NCBI GenBank assembly: GCA_035293805.1
Contig: DATGMD010000018.1
Span: 196,926 to 260,925, forward strand
DNA length: 64,000 nucleotides
Origin: JAJPHF01 sp035293805
GTDB taxonomy: Bacteria; Chloroflexota; UBA6077; JAJPHF01
Reading direction: 5' to 3'
Shown here: piece after piece, positions 1 through 8,133 of the stretch
Layout: the number at the start of each line of letters is the position of its first letter
How positions within the stretch are numbered: position 1 is the first letter of the stretch
Position numbers and translations under genes: made by a program
Notes under the pieces: generated by a model
What the model was told of the DNA's origin: nothing
What the model saw: only the letters and a program-made list of their open reading frames with translations
The model's database searches: none

Positions 1-169
1 CTCTGCGTCGGCCCGGCGCCCCGGCCTGGCACCTCACCCCGACACCCACCGCAGTAGTGCGGCGCCAGACCCAGGACCGGGCCCGGCACGGCTCGCAGCC
101 GCGCCCCGCCGCAGCGGGACCCCCTCGGCCAGCTAGCTATTACACGGGCGGAACAGTGTGGGCCGCCAT

Positions 170-261
170 CCATTACCAATCTGCAATGACAATGGGGCAT
201 CGGATGGTCGTTGCCAATATGTAATGGTTTACGGGCTATGGTATTGACAGTGGTGTAATGG
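170..261. promoter_or_regulatory. possible operator half-sites upstream of the XRE gene
   Basis: The heptamer GTAATGG occurs at 221-227 and 255-261, and its inverse CCATTAC at 170-176. This stretch is also less GC-rich than its surroundings. The 255-261 copy lies inside the promoter spacer, so a bound repressor would block the polymerase. Autoregulation by the XRE protein encoded just downstream is inference. Confidence 0.4.
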
Positions 262-272
262 CGCACTAGAAT
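244..272 (+). promoter_or_regulatory. sigma-70 type promoter of the XRE gene
   Basis: TTGACA at 244-249 is followed by a 17-nt spacer and TAGAAT at 267-272. The ATG at 291 lies 18 nt after the -10 box and is preceded by GAGGGAGAG. The -35 matches the consensus fully and the -10 differs at one base. Confidence 0.75.
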
Positions 273-290
273 GCCCTCTGAGGGAGAGAC

Positions 291-710
291 ATGGACGAGT
301 TCGCGACGCTCTTCCAGCGCTGGCGCGAGCGGGCGGGGTTGTCGCAGAACGCGCTCGCCCGTCGCATGGGCGTGAACCCGGCCTACGTGAACCGCCTGGA
401 GCACGGCGGGCGCGGGGCCGGCAACCGCGAGCTGGTCGAGGCGGCCGCCACGGCCCTCAGCCTGAGCCCGGCGGAGCGAGACGCCCTGCTGGGGGCGGCG
501 GGTCACTGGCCGGACAGCCTCGCCGAGCTAGGCCCCGCGGATCCTTCGCTCCAGCTCGTCGCCTCGGTCCTGACCGATCCGGGGCTGAGCGAGCAGGAGC
601 GCGCGCTCTTCCGCCTCCAGGTGCGGCTGGCGGCGCTCGCCTGGCGCCCACCAGCCGCCGACGGCCGCCTGGCGGATGCTGCTGAGCAGTTGGGCAACCT
701 GCTCAGGTAG
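291..710 (+). CDS. XRE/Cro-type helix-turn-helix regulator
   Basis: This 139-residue protein begins with a Cro/C1-type helix-turn-helix at about residues 5-62. The turn and recognition region is visible as 'LSQNALARRMGVNPAYVNRL' followed by 'EHGGRGAGNRELV'. The remaining 75 residues are helical with no recognised domain. It has a near-consensus promoter, GTAATGG half-sites upstream and a clear ribosome binding site. The next gene, an initiator-like protein, starts 42 nt downstream on the same strand, so the two probably form a small regulator-plus-replication module. A role as repressor of that module is inference. The DNA-binding fold is secure. Confidence 0.85.
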   Translation: MDEFATLFQRWRERAGLSQNALARRMGVNPAYVNRLEHGGRGAGNRELVEAAATALSLSPAERDALLGAAGHWPDSLAELGPADPSLQLVASVLTDPGLSEQERALFRLQVRLAALAWRPPAADGRLADAAEQLGNLLR

Positions 711-752
711 CGGTCATTCGGACAATCAGTACAACTGTCGAGGGAGGGAGCG

Positions 753-1877
753 ATGCCACGCCGCGGCGCCTCGCGGGACGCTGGGGCCGACGCCGCTACG
801 CCCGCGCCCTTCTTCTTCGAAGGCATCGAGAGTCCCAATGGGACGATCTTTCCCGACGCGCTCCTCGACCTGGTCATGCCGTTCCTCTCGCCCACCGAGT
901 GGAAGGTCTGCAGCTACATCGTGCGCCGCACCTTCGGCTGGAAGAAGGCCAGCGATCGCATCTCCCTCGAGCAGATCTGCCACGGTATCGTGCGCCGCGA
1001 CGGCAGCCGCCTCGACTACGGCACCCAGCTCGACCGCAAGACCGCCATCAAGGCGCTGCGCGGGCTAGAGGGCAAGGGGGTCATCGTCGCCCAGCGGAAC
1101 TACTCGGACGCGCGGGGCTACGAGGCCACTAGCTACGGGCTCCGCTTCCGCGGCCAGGCGCCCACCCGCACCCTAGGGGAAAAACTCCCCCAGGGTAGTG
1201 ATGGGGTAGGGGAAACTTTCCCCCGGGGGCCGGGGGAGGCCGTCCCCGAGGCCCCCGGGGAGGATTTCCCCCAGCCTGGTGGCACAACTCCCCCGGCCCT
1301 CGTGGTTTCCGGCCACCCACAACCAACGTCCAGAACAACCAACCTGAAGACAAGTAACTCCTCCAACCAGAGCAACCCCTGGCGGGAACAGACCGACGAG
1401 GGGAACGATAGTGCCCGTGCTACTGCTGCCAGCCGGTTCGCCCCACAACCCGCCGAGATCACGCCCGCTTGGCCGATGGCTGCTGAAGTGATGGCCGGTG
1501 CGGGCGAGGCGGGGGACGCGCCGGCGAGCAGCGCGTCCTCGCACCCGACCGGGGCGAGGGCGAGTGGGGAGTCGGTGCTGGCCTCCCCGCCGCTGCCCGG
1601 CATGGAGCGCACCACCAGCGAGGCCGACGCCGCCACCTGGGCAGCCGTCCTGGCGCGCTTGGAGCAGCAGATGACGGCCGCGAACTACCAGACCTGGCTC
1701 GCGGACACCCGGCCGCTCGGCCGGCGCGGCGCCACGCTCGTGGTAGGCGCGCCAAGCGGGTTCGTGCGCGACTGGCTGCAGACGCGCTTCCGCGCGCTCG
1801 TGCGCCGCGCGCTGCAGGACGTCGCCCCCGCCCTCGGCGACGTCACTTTTGCCATCGCTCCCGGCGGCGACGCGTAG
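753..1877 (+). CDS. O-like replication initiator fused to DnaA domain I
   Basis: The 374-residue protein has three parts. Residues about 20-130 resemble the winged-helix N-terminus of phage O-type or plasmid initiators ('LSPTEWKVCSYIVRRTFGWK', then a conserved helix-turn-helix stretch). Residues about 140-290 are a low-complexity Pro/Gly/Ser linker with repeated GExFP-like units. Residues about 292-370 match DnaA domain I, the part that recruits helicase ('NYQTWLADTRPLG' and 'FVRDWLQTRFRALV'). There is no AAA+ ATPase and no DnaA domain IV. The linker DNA carries iteron-like inverted repeats, as expected where an origin lies inside its initiator gene. It could still drive replication of a mobile element, or be a domesticated remnant. 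No integrase or helicase gene is visible nearby. GAGGGAGCG precedes the ATG. Confidence 0.75.
   Translation: MPRRGASRDAGADAATPAPFFFEGIESPNGTIFPDALLDLVMPFLSPTEWKVCSYIVRRTFGWKKASDRISLEQICHGIVRRDGSRLDYGTQLDRKTAIKALRGLEGKGVIVAQRNYSDARGYEATSYGLRFRGQAPTRTLGEKLPQGSDGVGETFPRGPGEAVPEAPGEDFPQPGGTTPPALVVSGHPQPTSRTTNLKTSNSSNQSNPWREQTDEGNDSARATAASRFAPQPAEITPAWPMAAEVMAGAGEAGDAPASSASSHPTGARASGESVLASPPLPGMERTTSEADAATWAAVLARLEQQMTAANYQTWLADTRPLGRRGATLVVGAPSGFVRDWLQTRFRALVRRALQDVAPALGDVTFAIAPGGDA
1176..1294 (+). repeat. iteron-like GGGGA-N6-TCCCC repeats inside the initiator gene
   Basis: Three 16-nt inverted repeats of the form GGGGANNNNNTCCCCC-like sit at 1176-1191, 1209-1224 and 1257-1272. A looser copy is at 1233-1248 and a degenerate one at 1279-1294. 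Start-to-start distances are 33, 24, 24 and 22 nt. They encode the GExFP units of the protein linker, so selection on DNA and on protein cannot be separated by eye. Confidence 0.6.
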
Positions 1878-2159
1878 GCCGCGCCGCGGGGCTCTGCGGG
1901 GAGAAGCGCGCCCCCTGAGCCTGGGCGTGCTCGGCTGGCGGTCCGGCCGGCCGCTGCAGGGCCCGCGGGGGGCCGCCCTCAGGAGAATTGAGGGGCTGTC
2001 CCTCTGTACATTGGGGGGCAGCCACCCGAACCGGCCGCGCTGTTCGGCGCTAGCATGAGGTACACCCGCAGTTGTGCTGCCTCGGCCGATCATCGGCATC
2101 GCGCCCTGCTTGGCCAGGCACGGGCTGGAATCAGCGGGTAGGGTCTGGAGGAGGCAACC

Positions 2160-2645
2160 ATGCGTCGCGCGCTGCTTCTTGGATTGGTCGGCGGCTTGGG
2201 GGCGCTCAGCATCGTGGCGGCGCCTAGCGCACAGGCGCAAGGGTGGGACCACCACCGACACCACGACGATTGGCGGCGGGACCGCGGCGACCGCCACGAC
2301 CACGACGATCACGTCATCGTCGTGCCCGTGCCAGTCGCCCCGCCGGCGGCGCAGCCGGTGCCGGTACCGGTGCCCGTCCCCGTGCCGGCGGTGCAAGCGG
2401 CATTGCCCCCGCTGCAGCAGCTCTTCCCCGCGGCCGGCTTCGCGCAGAACCCGCCCCAGTTCATTCCCCTCCAGGGCAACAACTACGCGGTGAGCAGCCC
2501 GCTCCTCTTCTGCAGCGTTGATCAAACGGGCACCTGCCAGCTCATCGCCCAGCAGTTGTCGCAGATCACCCCGGGCTGGGGGACCACAGTGATGAATGGC
2601 CCGGAAGGCTATGGCATGTACCTGACCTACCAGGTGGGCGCGTAG
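2160..2645 (+). CDS. secreted protein with a C-terminal LFPAA domain (paralogue at 26.1-26.7 kb)
   Basis: The 161-residue product has a Sec signal peptide ending near 'APSAQAQG', a His/Asp/Arg-rich segment, a Val-Pro repeat (VPVPVPVPVP) and a compact C-terminal domain of about 75 residues. The domain contains 'LPPLQQLFPAAGFAQNPPQF', 'NNYAVSSPLLF', 'SPGWG'-like 'TPGWGTTV' and 'YGMYLTYQ'. The protein coded on the minus strand at 26057-26689 has the same layout and domain, so this is a small family within the genome. GGAGGAGG lies before the ATG. Function is not recognised; an exported envelope or spore-coat-like protein is only a guess. The His/Asp-rich stretch could bind metal. Confidence 0.75.
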   Translation: MRRALLLGLVGGLGALSIVAAPSAQAQGWDHHRHHDDWRRDRGDRHDHDDHVIVVPVPVAPPAAQPVPVPVPVPVPAVQAALPPLQQLFPAAGFAQNPPQFIPLQGNNYAVSSPLLFCSVDQTGTCQLIAQQLSQITPGWGTTVMNGPEGYGMYLTYQVGA

Positions 2646-2661
2646 CAAGCTGACGCCCCGC

Positions 2662-2686
2662 GGCGCGGCGCCTTTTGCGCCGCGCC
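2662..2686 (+). terminator. GC hairpin after the secreted-protein gene
   Basis: GGCGCGGCGC pairs perfectly with GCGCCGCGCC across a CTTTT loop, 17 nt after the stop codon. There is no U-tract, so factor-independent termination is uncertain. Confidence 0.55.
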
Positions 2687-2775
2687 CCCAACCTGATACA
2701 GTGCGGTGGCATGAGCGGGGAGGCGCTCGCCTGACCTGTGGGGGACAGTGCCAGCGTGCGAGTTGGAGGGGGTCT

Positions 2776-3573
2776 GTGATACGGGAGTCTTGGGTTCGTC
2801 CTCGTCGTGCTGCCTCGCCGGTCCTGGCGACCGTGGGCGCTTTGCTGCTGATGGCGCCGGTCGCCGCGGCGCCGGCCGCCGCGGCGGCGCTCGCCGACCG
2901 CGGAGACCTCGGCGTCAGTAGCATCAGACCGAGTGCAGGGGCGGCCGCGGAACTGGCCGCGCGAGTGGTTGCCCAGGGGCCGTGTGGGCCCGCCGGGGCC
3001 GCCGTGCTGACGCCGATCGGCCCTGGGCCGGTCAACGGCAACGTGAACGTGCTCATCACCGGCGGCAACAGCACCGCGGTGAACGCCGTAATCAACGGGC
3101 TGCTGCCCGGGCAGAGCCCCGTCCTGGGCTTCCAGACGACGGCGGGGCTGCAGCAGGTCTCGGGCCCGCCGGCCGGTACGGCCCCCGTGGGCGGCCCGGT
3201 GACGGTGAACGGGACGCTCACCGGCGTCGTCGTGCCGGGCAGCAGCGTCACCGTGGCGGTGAACAATCCGATCGGCGGCGGGATTCAGCCGGTAGCCCAG
3301 GGGCGGTTCCTGTGTGAGAATGTGCCGCCACCGGGGCCGCCCGTCCCGCCGGGGCCGCCGGTGCCGCCGCCCCTTCCGCCGCCGGCACCCTTCCCGGTGC
3401 CCCCGCCGCCTCCGCCGGGGCTCGGGCCGACGCTCCCGCCCCCGCCGCTGGCCGCGCGCTTCCCGGGGGTGCCCATCATACCCGAGGCGGACAGCCTGTT
3501 CTTGCTGGTCGGGGGATTGCTCGTGGGCGGAACGCTCGTCGCGCTGCTGCGGCTGCGCGGCCACCACGACTAG
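2776..3573 (+). CDS. exported protein with a C-terminal PExDS/TM/Arg sorting tail
   Basis: The start is placed at the GTG at 2776 because GGAGGGGG lies just upstream; this gives about 265 residues. A hydrophobic signal region ('VLATVGALLLMAPVAAAP') is followed by an Ala/Gly/Val-rich middle with regular NG/VNG turns and a Pro-rich stem (repeated GPPVPP units). The C-terminus has the motif 'IIPEADSLFLLVGGLLV', then a hydrophobic segment and a short Arg/His tail. That tripartite tail resembles PEP-CTERM sorting signals handled by exosortases. No exosortase is encoded in the window. The role of the mature domain is unknown. Confidence 0.7.
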   Translation: MIRESWVRPRRAASPVLATVGALLLMAPVAAAPAAAAALADRGDLGVSSIRPSAGAAAELAARVVAQGPCGPAGAAVLTPIGPGPVNGNVNVLITGGNSTAVNAVINGLLPGQSPVLGFQTTAGLQQVSGPPAGTAPVGGPVTVNGTLTGVVVPGSSVTVAVNNPIGGGIQPVAQGRFLCENVPPPGPPVPPGPPVPPPLPPPAPFPVPPPPPPGLGPTLPPPPLAARFPGVPIIPEADSLFLLVGGLLVGGTLVALLRLRGHHD

Positions 3574-3621
3574 CGATCGCACCCCTGGAGGGCCGGCCCC
3601 GCTCGCGGCCCCGCAGCCGTG

Positions 3622-3671
3622 AAGCCACGATAGAGCCCTTCTCCACATGGGGAAGGGCTCTATCGTGGCTT
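3622..3671. terminator. 23-bp hairpin, possible terminator
   Basis: Positions 3622-3641 pair perfectly with 3652-3671, and three further pairs including one G-T extend the stem to an ACAT loop. It lies 49 nt after the stop of the anchored-protein gene. No poly-T follows. Confidence 0.6.
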
Positions 3672-3978
3672 GCGGCGTCGGGCGCGGCCGGGCGCGCTGG
3701 CCGGGCCTTCGCCGCGCGTGATAGCATGGGCTGTTGATCCGGCCCCGCGGCTAGGCCCGGCGGAGCCATGCGCCGGGGGAGGGCATCCCGCGCCCGGCGC
3801 GTCAGGCGAGCGGGCGTGGTCGGCGCCGGCCAGCGGGTGCGCGGCGAGAGCGCCCGTGGCGCGTGGCGCGCCCGGATCGCGCGTTGCACGTGCTTAGCAC
3901 GACACTATGAGCGGGCCCGCCCGGCCGGGCGGCGGGGGCAGCTACGCATCCCCCTTGAACCGCCCGGGATGAGGTAAT
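3672..3978. other. gene-free interval upstream of the monooxygenase
   Basis: No open frame with a credible ribosome binding site was found. The only structure seen is the short palindrome CGTGCTTAGCACG at 3889-3901. The downstream gene has AGGT just before its ATG. Confidence 0.5.
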
Positions 3979-5028
3979 ATGCGTATCGGCTTTCACCTGA
4001 CGCCGTTCTGGAGCCCCACGGACCGCTCGCCAACGCAGATTCTGGACGAGGCTATCGAGGTCGTCGGCGCCGCCTCCAAGATGGGCTACGCCTGGGTGTC
4101 GATCGGCCAGCACTGGCTGTCCTACCCGACGGTGTGGCCCCAGCCGTTCCCTGTGCTCGCCCGCCTGGCGCCCGAGACGGGCGCGATGCAGCTCAAGACC
4201 TCGGTGCTGCTGATGCCGATCATGAACCCCGTGGACGTGGCGGAGAACGTCGCCACGCTCGACCAGATCTCCCACGGGCGGTTCGTGCTCGGCATGTCGG
4301 TGGGCTACCGCGAGAAGGAGCTGGAGACGGTGGGGCTCACCCGCCGCGACCGGGGCGCGAAGCTCGAAGAGTCGATCAAGCTCATGAAGCGGCTGTGGGC
4401 GGGCGAGACCGTGACGTTCGAGGGGCGCTACACGAAGGTGACCGAGGGCCGCATGGGCTTCCTGCCCTACCAGAAACCCCACCCGCCGATCGAGCTCGGG
4501 GCGCAGAGCGACGCCGCGACCAAGCGCGCGGCGCGCATCGCGGACGGCGTGTTCTTCGGGCCGCAGGCCGCCTGGAAGGACGTCGCGCGGCTGGCCGACG
4601 TGTACCGGGCCGAGCGCCAGGCGCAGGGGCGGCCGGGCGTGGGCATCCTGGGCACGTCGCGCAGCCTGCTGGTGGGCAAGAGCAAGGAGGACGCGGCGGC
4701 GCGCGCCCGGGCCTACCTCGAGAAGACCTTCAACATGTACAAGACCTGGGAGATGCAGGAGCCCAGCATGGTCGGCCTGCAGCTCGACGAGAGCATTAGC
4801 CTCGACGACTGGACCGTCCACGGCTCGCCGGCCGACTGCGTGGAGACGCTGCTGCGGGCGCGCGACGAGATCGGGTTGAACGCCATCGGCTTCACGATCT
4901 ACAGCCTGCCGCCATCGCCCCAGGAGCGCATCGAGTACTTGCAGATGATCGCCGAGGAGATCGTCGCCAAGGTGGCCGAGCCCAGCGACGCCGCGGCGGG
5001 GCAGCCCGCGGGGCGCGGCCCCGCCTAG
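3979..5028 (+). CDS. LLM-class flavin-dependent oxidoreductase
   Basis: The 349-residue protein is a bacterial-luciferase-like (LLM) monooxygenase. It has the TIM-barrel N-terminus 'MRIGFHLTPFWSP', the family segment 'LDQISHGRFVLGMSVGYRE', and 'GRYTKV' plus 'PPIELGAQSDAATKRAARIA' further on. Enzymes of this family use FMN or F420 to oxidise aliphatic, aromatic or sulfur compounds; the substrate cannot be read from the sequence. Length is normal and there is no signal peptide, so it is cytosolic. It is separated from tcuAB by a repeat element, so co-transcription is uncertain. Its setting beside oxygenases and carboxylate oxidases fits a catabolic role. Confidence 0.88.
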   Translation: MRIGFHLTPFWSPTDRSPTQILDEAIEVVGAASKMGYAWVSIGQHWLSYPTVWPQPFPVLARLAPETGAMQLKTSVLLMPIMNPVDVAENVATLDQISHGRFVLGMSVGYREKELETVGLTRRDRGAKLEESIKLMKRLWAGETVTFEGRYTKVTEGRMGFLPYQKPHPPIELGAQSDAATKRAARIADGVFFGPQAAWKDVARLADVYRAERQAQGRPGVGILGTSRSLLVGKSKEDAAARARAYLEKTFNMYKTWEMQEPSMVGLQLDESISLDDWTVHGSPADCVETLLRARDEIGLNAIGFTIYSLPPSPQERIEYLQMIAEEIVAKVAEPSDAAAGQPAGRGPA

Positions 5029-5072
5029 TGCCGCATTCGGTAGCAGGGTAGGATTAGCGTTCGGTGGGGACG

Positions 5073-5173
5073 CCCTCACCCGCCCGCTGCGCGGCCGGCC
5101 TCTCCCCCTGGGAGAGGCTAGGACGGAGAGCCGCCGGTCTCCCTCTCCCCTTGGGAGAGGGACGGGGTGAGGG
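5073..5173. repeat. REP-like intergenic palindromic element
   Basis: CCCTCACC at 5073-5080 and GGTGAGGG at 5166-5173 bracket two inner hairpins, CTCTCCCCC/GGGAGAG near 5100-5116 and CCCTCTCCCC/GGGAGAGGG near 5141-5161. The layout of paired CTCTCCC...GGGAGAG hairpins inside CCCTCACC ends is a repeat type widely scattered in GC-rich bacteria. Confidence 0.65.
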
Positions 5174-5238
5174 CCGGTGGTGGAAACCAGCCCTCCAGCG
5201 ATGACGCGAGATAGGTAGACGCGAGCGAGAGCGCAGTG

Positions 5239-6642
5239 ATGGCGGATGCCTCGTACGACGTAATCGTGGTGGGCGGCGGCAACGCCGCCCTCAACGCCGC
5301 GATGGCGGCCAAGCACGACGCCCAGCGCGTGCTGCTGCTGGAGCGCGCGCCGCAGTGGATTCGCGGCGGCAACAGCCGCCACACCCGCGACATCCGCGCC
5401 GCGCACGACGGCATCCCCCTCGTTACCACCGGCGTGCATCCCGAGGAAGAGCTGCTGGAAGACCTGCTGCGCGTGGGCGGCGGCAGGGCCAACATGGACA
5501 TGGCGCGCCTCGTCTGCCGCGAGTCGAAGACGCTCTTCCAGTGGATGACCGACCACGGCGTGCGCTGGCAGCCGGCCCTCAAGGGGACGCTGCACCTGAG
5601 CCGCACCAACCTGTTCTTCCTCGGCGGCGGCAAGGCGCTGGTCAACACCTACTACGACACGGCCCAGCGCATGGGCGTCGAGGTGCGCTACGAGGCGAGC
5701 GTCGAGGGGATCCTGCTCGACGGCAAGCGCGTCGAGGGCGTGGTCGTCGAGCAGGGCGGCCGGCGCGAGACGCTGCGCGCCCGCGCGGTGGTGCTGGCGA
5801 GTGGCGGCTTCGAGGCCAACATCCCCTGGCTCAAGGAGTACTGGGGCGAGGCGGCCGAGAACTACGTGATCCGCGGCACGCCCTACAACGACGGGCGTGT
5901 GCTGCGCATGATGCTCGACGCCGGCGCCGAGCAAGTCGGCGACCCGCGCGGCTTCCACGGCGTGGCGCTCGACGGGCGCGCGCCGAAGTTCGACGGCGGC
6001 ATCGTCACGCGCCTCGACTCGGTGCCGTTCGGCGTGGCGGTGAACAAGCACGGCGAGCGCTTCTACGACGAGGGCGAGGACTTCTGGCCGAAGCGCTACG
6101 CCATCTGGGGCGGGCTCATCGGGCGCCAGCCCGACCAGATCGCCTACTCGATCTTCGACTCGCGCATGCTCGACAAGTTCATCACGTCGCTGTTCCGCCC
6201 GTTCGAGGCGCCGACGATCGCCGAGCTGGCGACCAAGCTCGGGCTGGAGCCGGCCGCGGTGGCGCGCACGGTCGAGACGGTGGCCACCTTCAACGCGCAC
6301 ACCTGCCGCGACAAGGCGTTCAACCCCGCCGAGCTGGATGGCTGCGCGACCACCGACCTCCAGCCGCCGAAGAGCAACTGGGCCATCCCCATCGAGGTGC
6401 CGCCGTTCTACGGCTACCCGCTGCGCACCGGCGTCACCTTCACCTATATGGGGTTGATGGTGGACGAGTTGACGCGCGTGCAGATGAAGCACGCCGGCGC
6501 GATGGAGAACCTCTACGCGGCGGGGGAGATCATGTCCGGCAACATTCTGTCGAGCGGCTACCTGGCGGGCTTCGGCCTGACCATCGGCACGGTGTTCGGC
6601 CGCATCGCGGGACGGGAGGCCGCCACGCATGGCCGCCGCTGA
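5239..6642 (+). CDS. tcuA: FAD-dependent tricarballylate dehydrogenase TcuA
   Basis: This flavoprotein of about 467 residues belongs to the fumarate reductase/succinate dehydrogenase flavoprotein superfamily. The FAD dinucleotide-binding loop is 'VVGGGNAALNAAMAA' at the N-terminus, and the family end 'GFGLTIGTVFGRIAGREAA' is intact. TcuA oxidises tricarballylate to cis-aconitate and passes electrons to TcuB. A GTG at 5236 directly precedes the chosen ATG at 5239; either could be used. Its stop codon lies 14 nt inside tcuB, so the pair is translationally coupled. The transporter TcuC of enteric bacteria is absent. A related tricarboxylate or carboxylate substrate is possible. Confidence 0.9.
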   Translation: MADASYDVIVVGGGNAALNAAMAAKHDAQRVLLLERAPQWIRGGNSRHTRDIRAAHDGIPLVTTGVHPEEELLEDLLRVGGGRANMDMARLVCRESKTLFQWMTDHGVRWQPALKGTLHLSRTNLFFLGGGKALVNTYYDTAQRMGVEVRYEASVEGILLDGKRVEGVVVEQGGRRETLRARAVVLASGGFEANIPWLKEYWGEAAENYVIRGTPYNDGRVLRMMLDAGAEQVGDPRGFHGVALDGRAPKFDGGIVTRLDSVPFGVAVNKHGERFYDEGEDFWPKRYAIWGGLIGRQPDQIAYSIFDSRMLDKFITSLFRPFEAPTIAELATKLGLEPAAVARTVETVATFNAHTCRDKAFNPAELDGCATTDLQPPKSNWAIPIEVPPFYGYPLRTGVTFTYMGLMVDELTRVQMKHAGAMENLYAAGEIMSGNILSSGYLAGFGLTIGTVFGRIAGREAATHGRR

Positions 6643-7768
6643 GACCCCGCTGCGCGCGGCGGGCATCCCCGACAACGCGATCTGGCAGCTCGAAGTCTGC
6701 AACGCCTGCCGCTACTGCGAGGGCTACTGCGCGGTGTTCCCGGCGCTGGAGCGGCGGCGGGTGTTCAACCGCGCCGACCTGGACTACCTGGCGAACCTGT
6801 GCTTCGACTGCCGTCACTGCTACTACGCCTGCATGTTCGCGCCGCCGCACGAGTACGCGGTGAACCTGCCGCAGATGCTGGCAGCGGTGCGGCGCGAGAC
6901 GTACGCGCAGTACGCGCTGCCCGCCATGTTCACGAAGGTGGTGGCCCGCAACGGGCGGCTGCTGGGGCTGCTCGCGGCGGCGATCGCGGTGCTGTTCGTG
7001 CTCGCCATCGCCGCGACGGGCGACCCGGCGCGGCTGTTCACCGTCACCGCCCAGCAGGGCCCGGGCGCCTTCTACGGGGTGATCCCCTACACGGTGATGT
7101 TCCTGCCGGCGCTCATCATCTCGGTGGTAGGGATGGCGGTGATGGTGGCCGGCGGCATCAACTTCTGGCGGCGGACACGTGGCTCGCTGCGCGATTTCCT
7201 CGCGCCGGGCGCCATCTTAACGGCCGCCGGCGACGCGCTCGGGCTGCGCTACCAGATGGGCGGCGGTGCGGGCGGCTGCCCCTATCCGGGGGAGCGCGCG
7301 TCGTTCGCGCGCTGGGCGTTCCATCACCTGGTCTTCTGGGGCTTCCTGTCGGCGTTCCTGGCGACGTGCATCGCCTACGTCAACGAGCACTTCCTCGGAC
7401 ATATCGCGCCGTTCCCGCTGCTGAGCCCGCCGGTGATCTTCGGCACGCTCGGCGGCGTGGCGATGGTCGTGGGCACGGTGGGCCTGATCGCGCTCAAGCG
7501 GCGCAGCGACCGCGCGCCGGCCGACGGCCGGACGATCGAGATGGACTACGTGTTCCTGGTGCTGCTCTGCGTGGTGAACCTGACGGGGCTGGCGCTGCTC
7601 GTGCTGCGCGCGACGCCCGCGATGGGCTCGCTGCTGGTGCTGCACCTGGCGACGGTGCTGACGCTGTACTTCGCGATGCCGTACAGCAAGTTCGTCCACT
7701 TCGTCTACCGCTACGCCGCCCTCGTCCAGGACCGCCTAGAGGAGCGGCGTGGCCTCCTGCCGCGGTAG
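6629..7768 (+). CDS. tcuB: TcuB, iron-sulfur membrane electron carrier for TcuA
   Basis: The 379-residue protein begins with a cytosolic 4Fe-4S module: 'CNACRYCEGYC' near residue 24 and 'CFDCRHCYYAC' near residue 58. It continues with about six hydrophobic membrane segments ending near 'FVHFVYRYAAL'. TcuB re-oxidises the FADH2 of TcuA and delivers electrons to the membrane quinone pool. The 14-nt overlap with tcuA supports a two-gene operon. Length and cysteine pattern are as expected for the family. It is the last gene before a long gap holding a terminator-like hairpin. Confidence 0.9.
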   Translation: MAAAETPLRAAGIPDNAIWQLEVCNACRYCEGYCAVFPALERRRVFNRADLDYLANLCFDCRHCYYACMFAPPHEYAVNLPQMLAAVRRETYAQYALPAMFTKVVARNGRLLGLLAAAIAVLFVLAIAATGDPARLFTVTAQQGPGAFYGVIPYTVMFLPALIISVVGMAVMVAGGINFWRRTRGSLRDFLAPGAILTAAGDALGLRYQMGGGAGGCPYPGERASFARWAFHHLVFWGFLSAFLATCIAYVNEHFLGHIAPFPLLSPPVIFGTLGGVAMVVGTVGLIALKRRSDRAPADGRTIEMDYVFLVLLCVVNLTGLALLVLRATPAMGSLLVLHLATVLTLYFAMPYSKFVHFVYRYAALVQDRLEERRGLLPR

Positions 7769-8133
7769 GCGCCGACCACGCTGCCGCCCGGTCTCGGCCT
7801 CGCGCCTCTGGCGAAGCCGCCGGCCGGGCGCGCTTCCTCGGCCAGCAGCCGTCCGCTTCTAATGCAACTTTTGGGTAACGGCGCGCGCCGTCATACGTTT
7901 AATCCGGTAGGCGCGGGGTGTGCGGCGCGCCTGCCGTGGCCGCACCCACTCCCGGCTAGCTGGAGGCGACCGGAGGCGCTTCGCTGGCCTGTTCCTCGCG
8001 CCGATCCGTCGCGCGCTGCCGCGGTCTGTGGCAGTGCGGTACGGCCTCCTTACACGGGATGGCCCAGCAGAGGAGGTGGTGTATCGGGAGCAGGAGAGGC
8101 AGCAGCATCCGCTGAGCTGCTTACAACAGCCGC
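7769..8133. other. gene-free interval after tcuB
   Basis: No convincing gene was found. The 14-nt palindrome ACGGCGCGCGCCGT lies at 7878-7891 within a locally AT-richer patch (about 7855-7905). It could be a protein-binding site, but nothing ties it to a gene. Confidence 0.4.

Noticed and set aside
1176..1294. CRISPR-like short repeats
   Set aside because: The repeats are 16-nt palindromes with irregular 22-33 nt spacing inside a coding frame; there are no spacers of even length and no cas genes.
3802..6702. 966-codon open frame on the minus strand
   Set aside because: It runs antisense across the monooxygenase and tcuA, is rich in His/Arg/Ala with no family motif, and has no ribosome binding site; it is a shadow of GC-rich coding sequence.
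5239..7768. complete tricarballylate operon tcuABC
   Set aside because: Only tcuA and tcuB are present; no transporter of the TcuC type follows.
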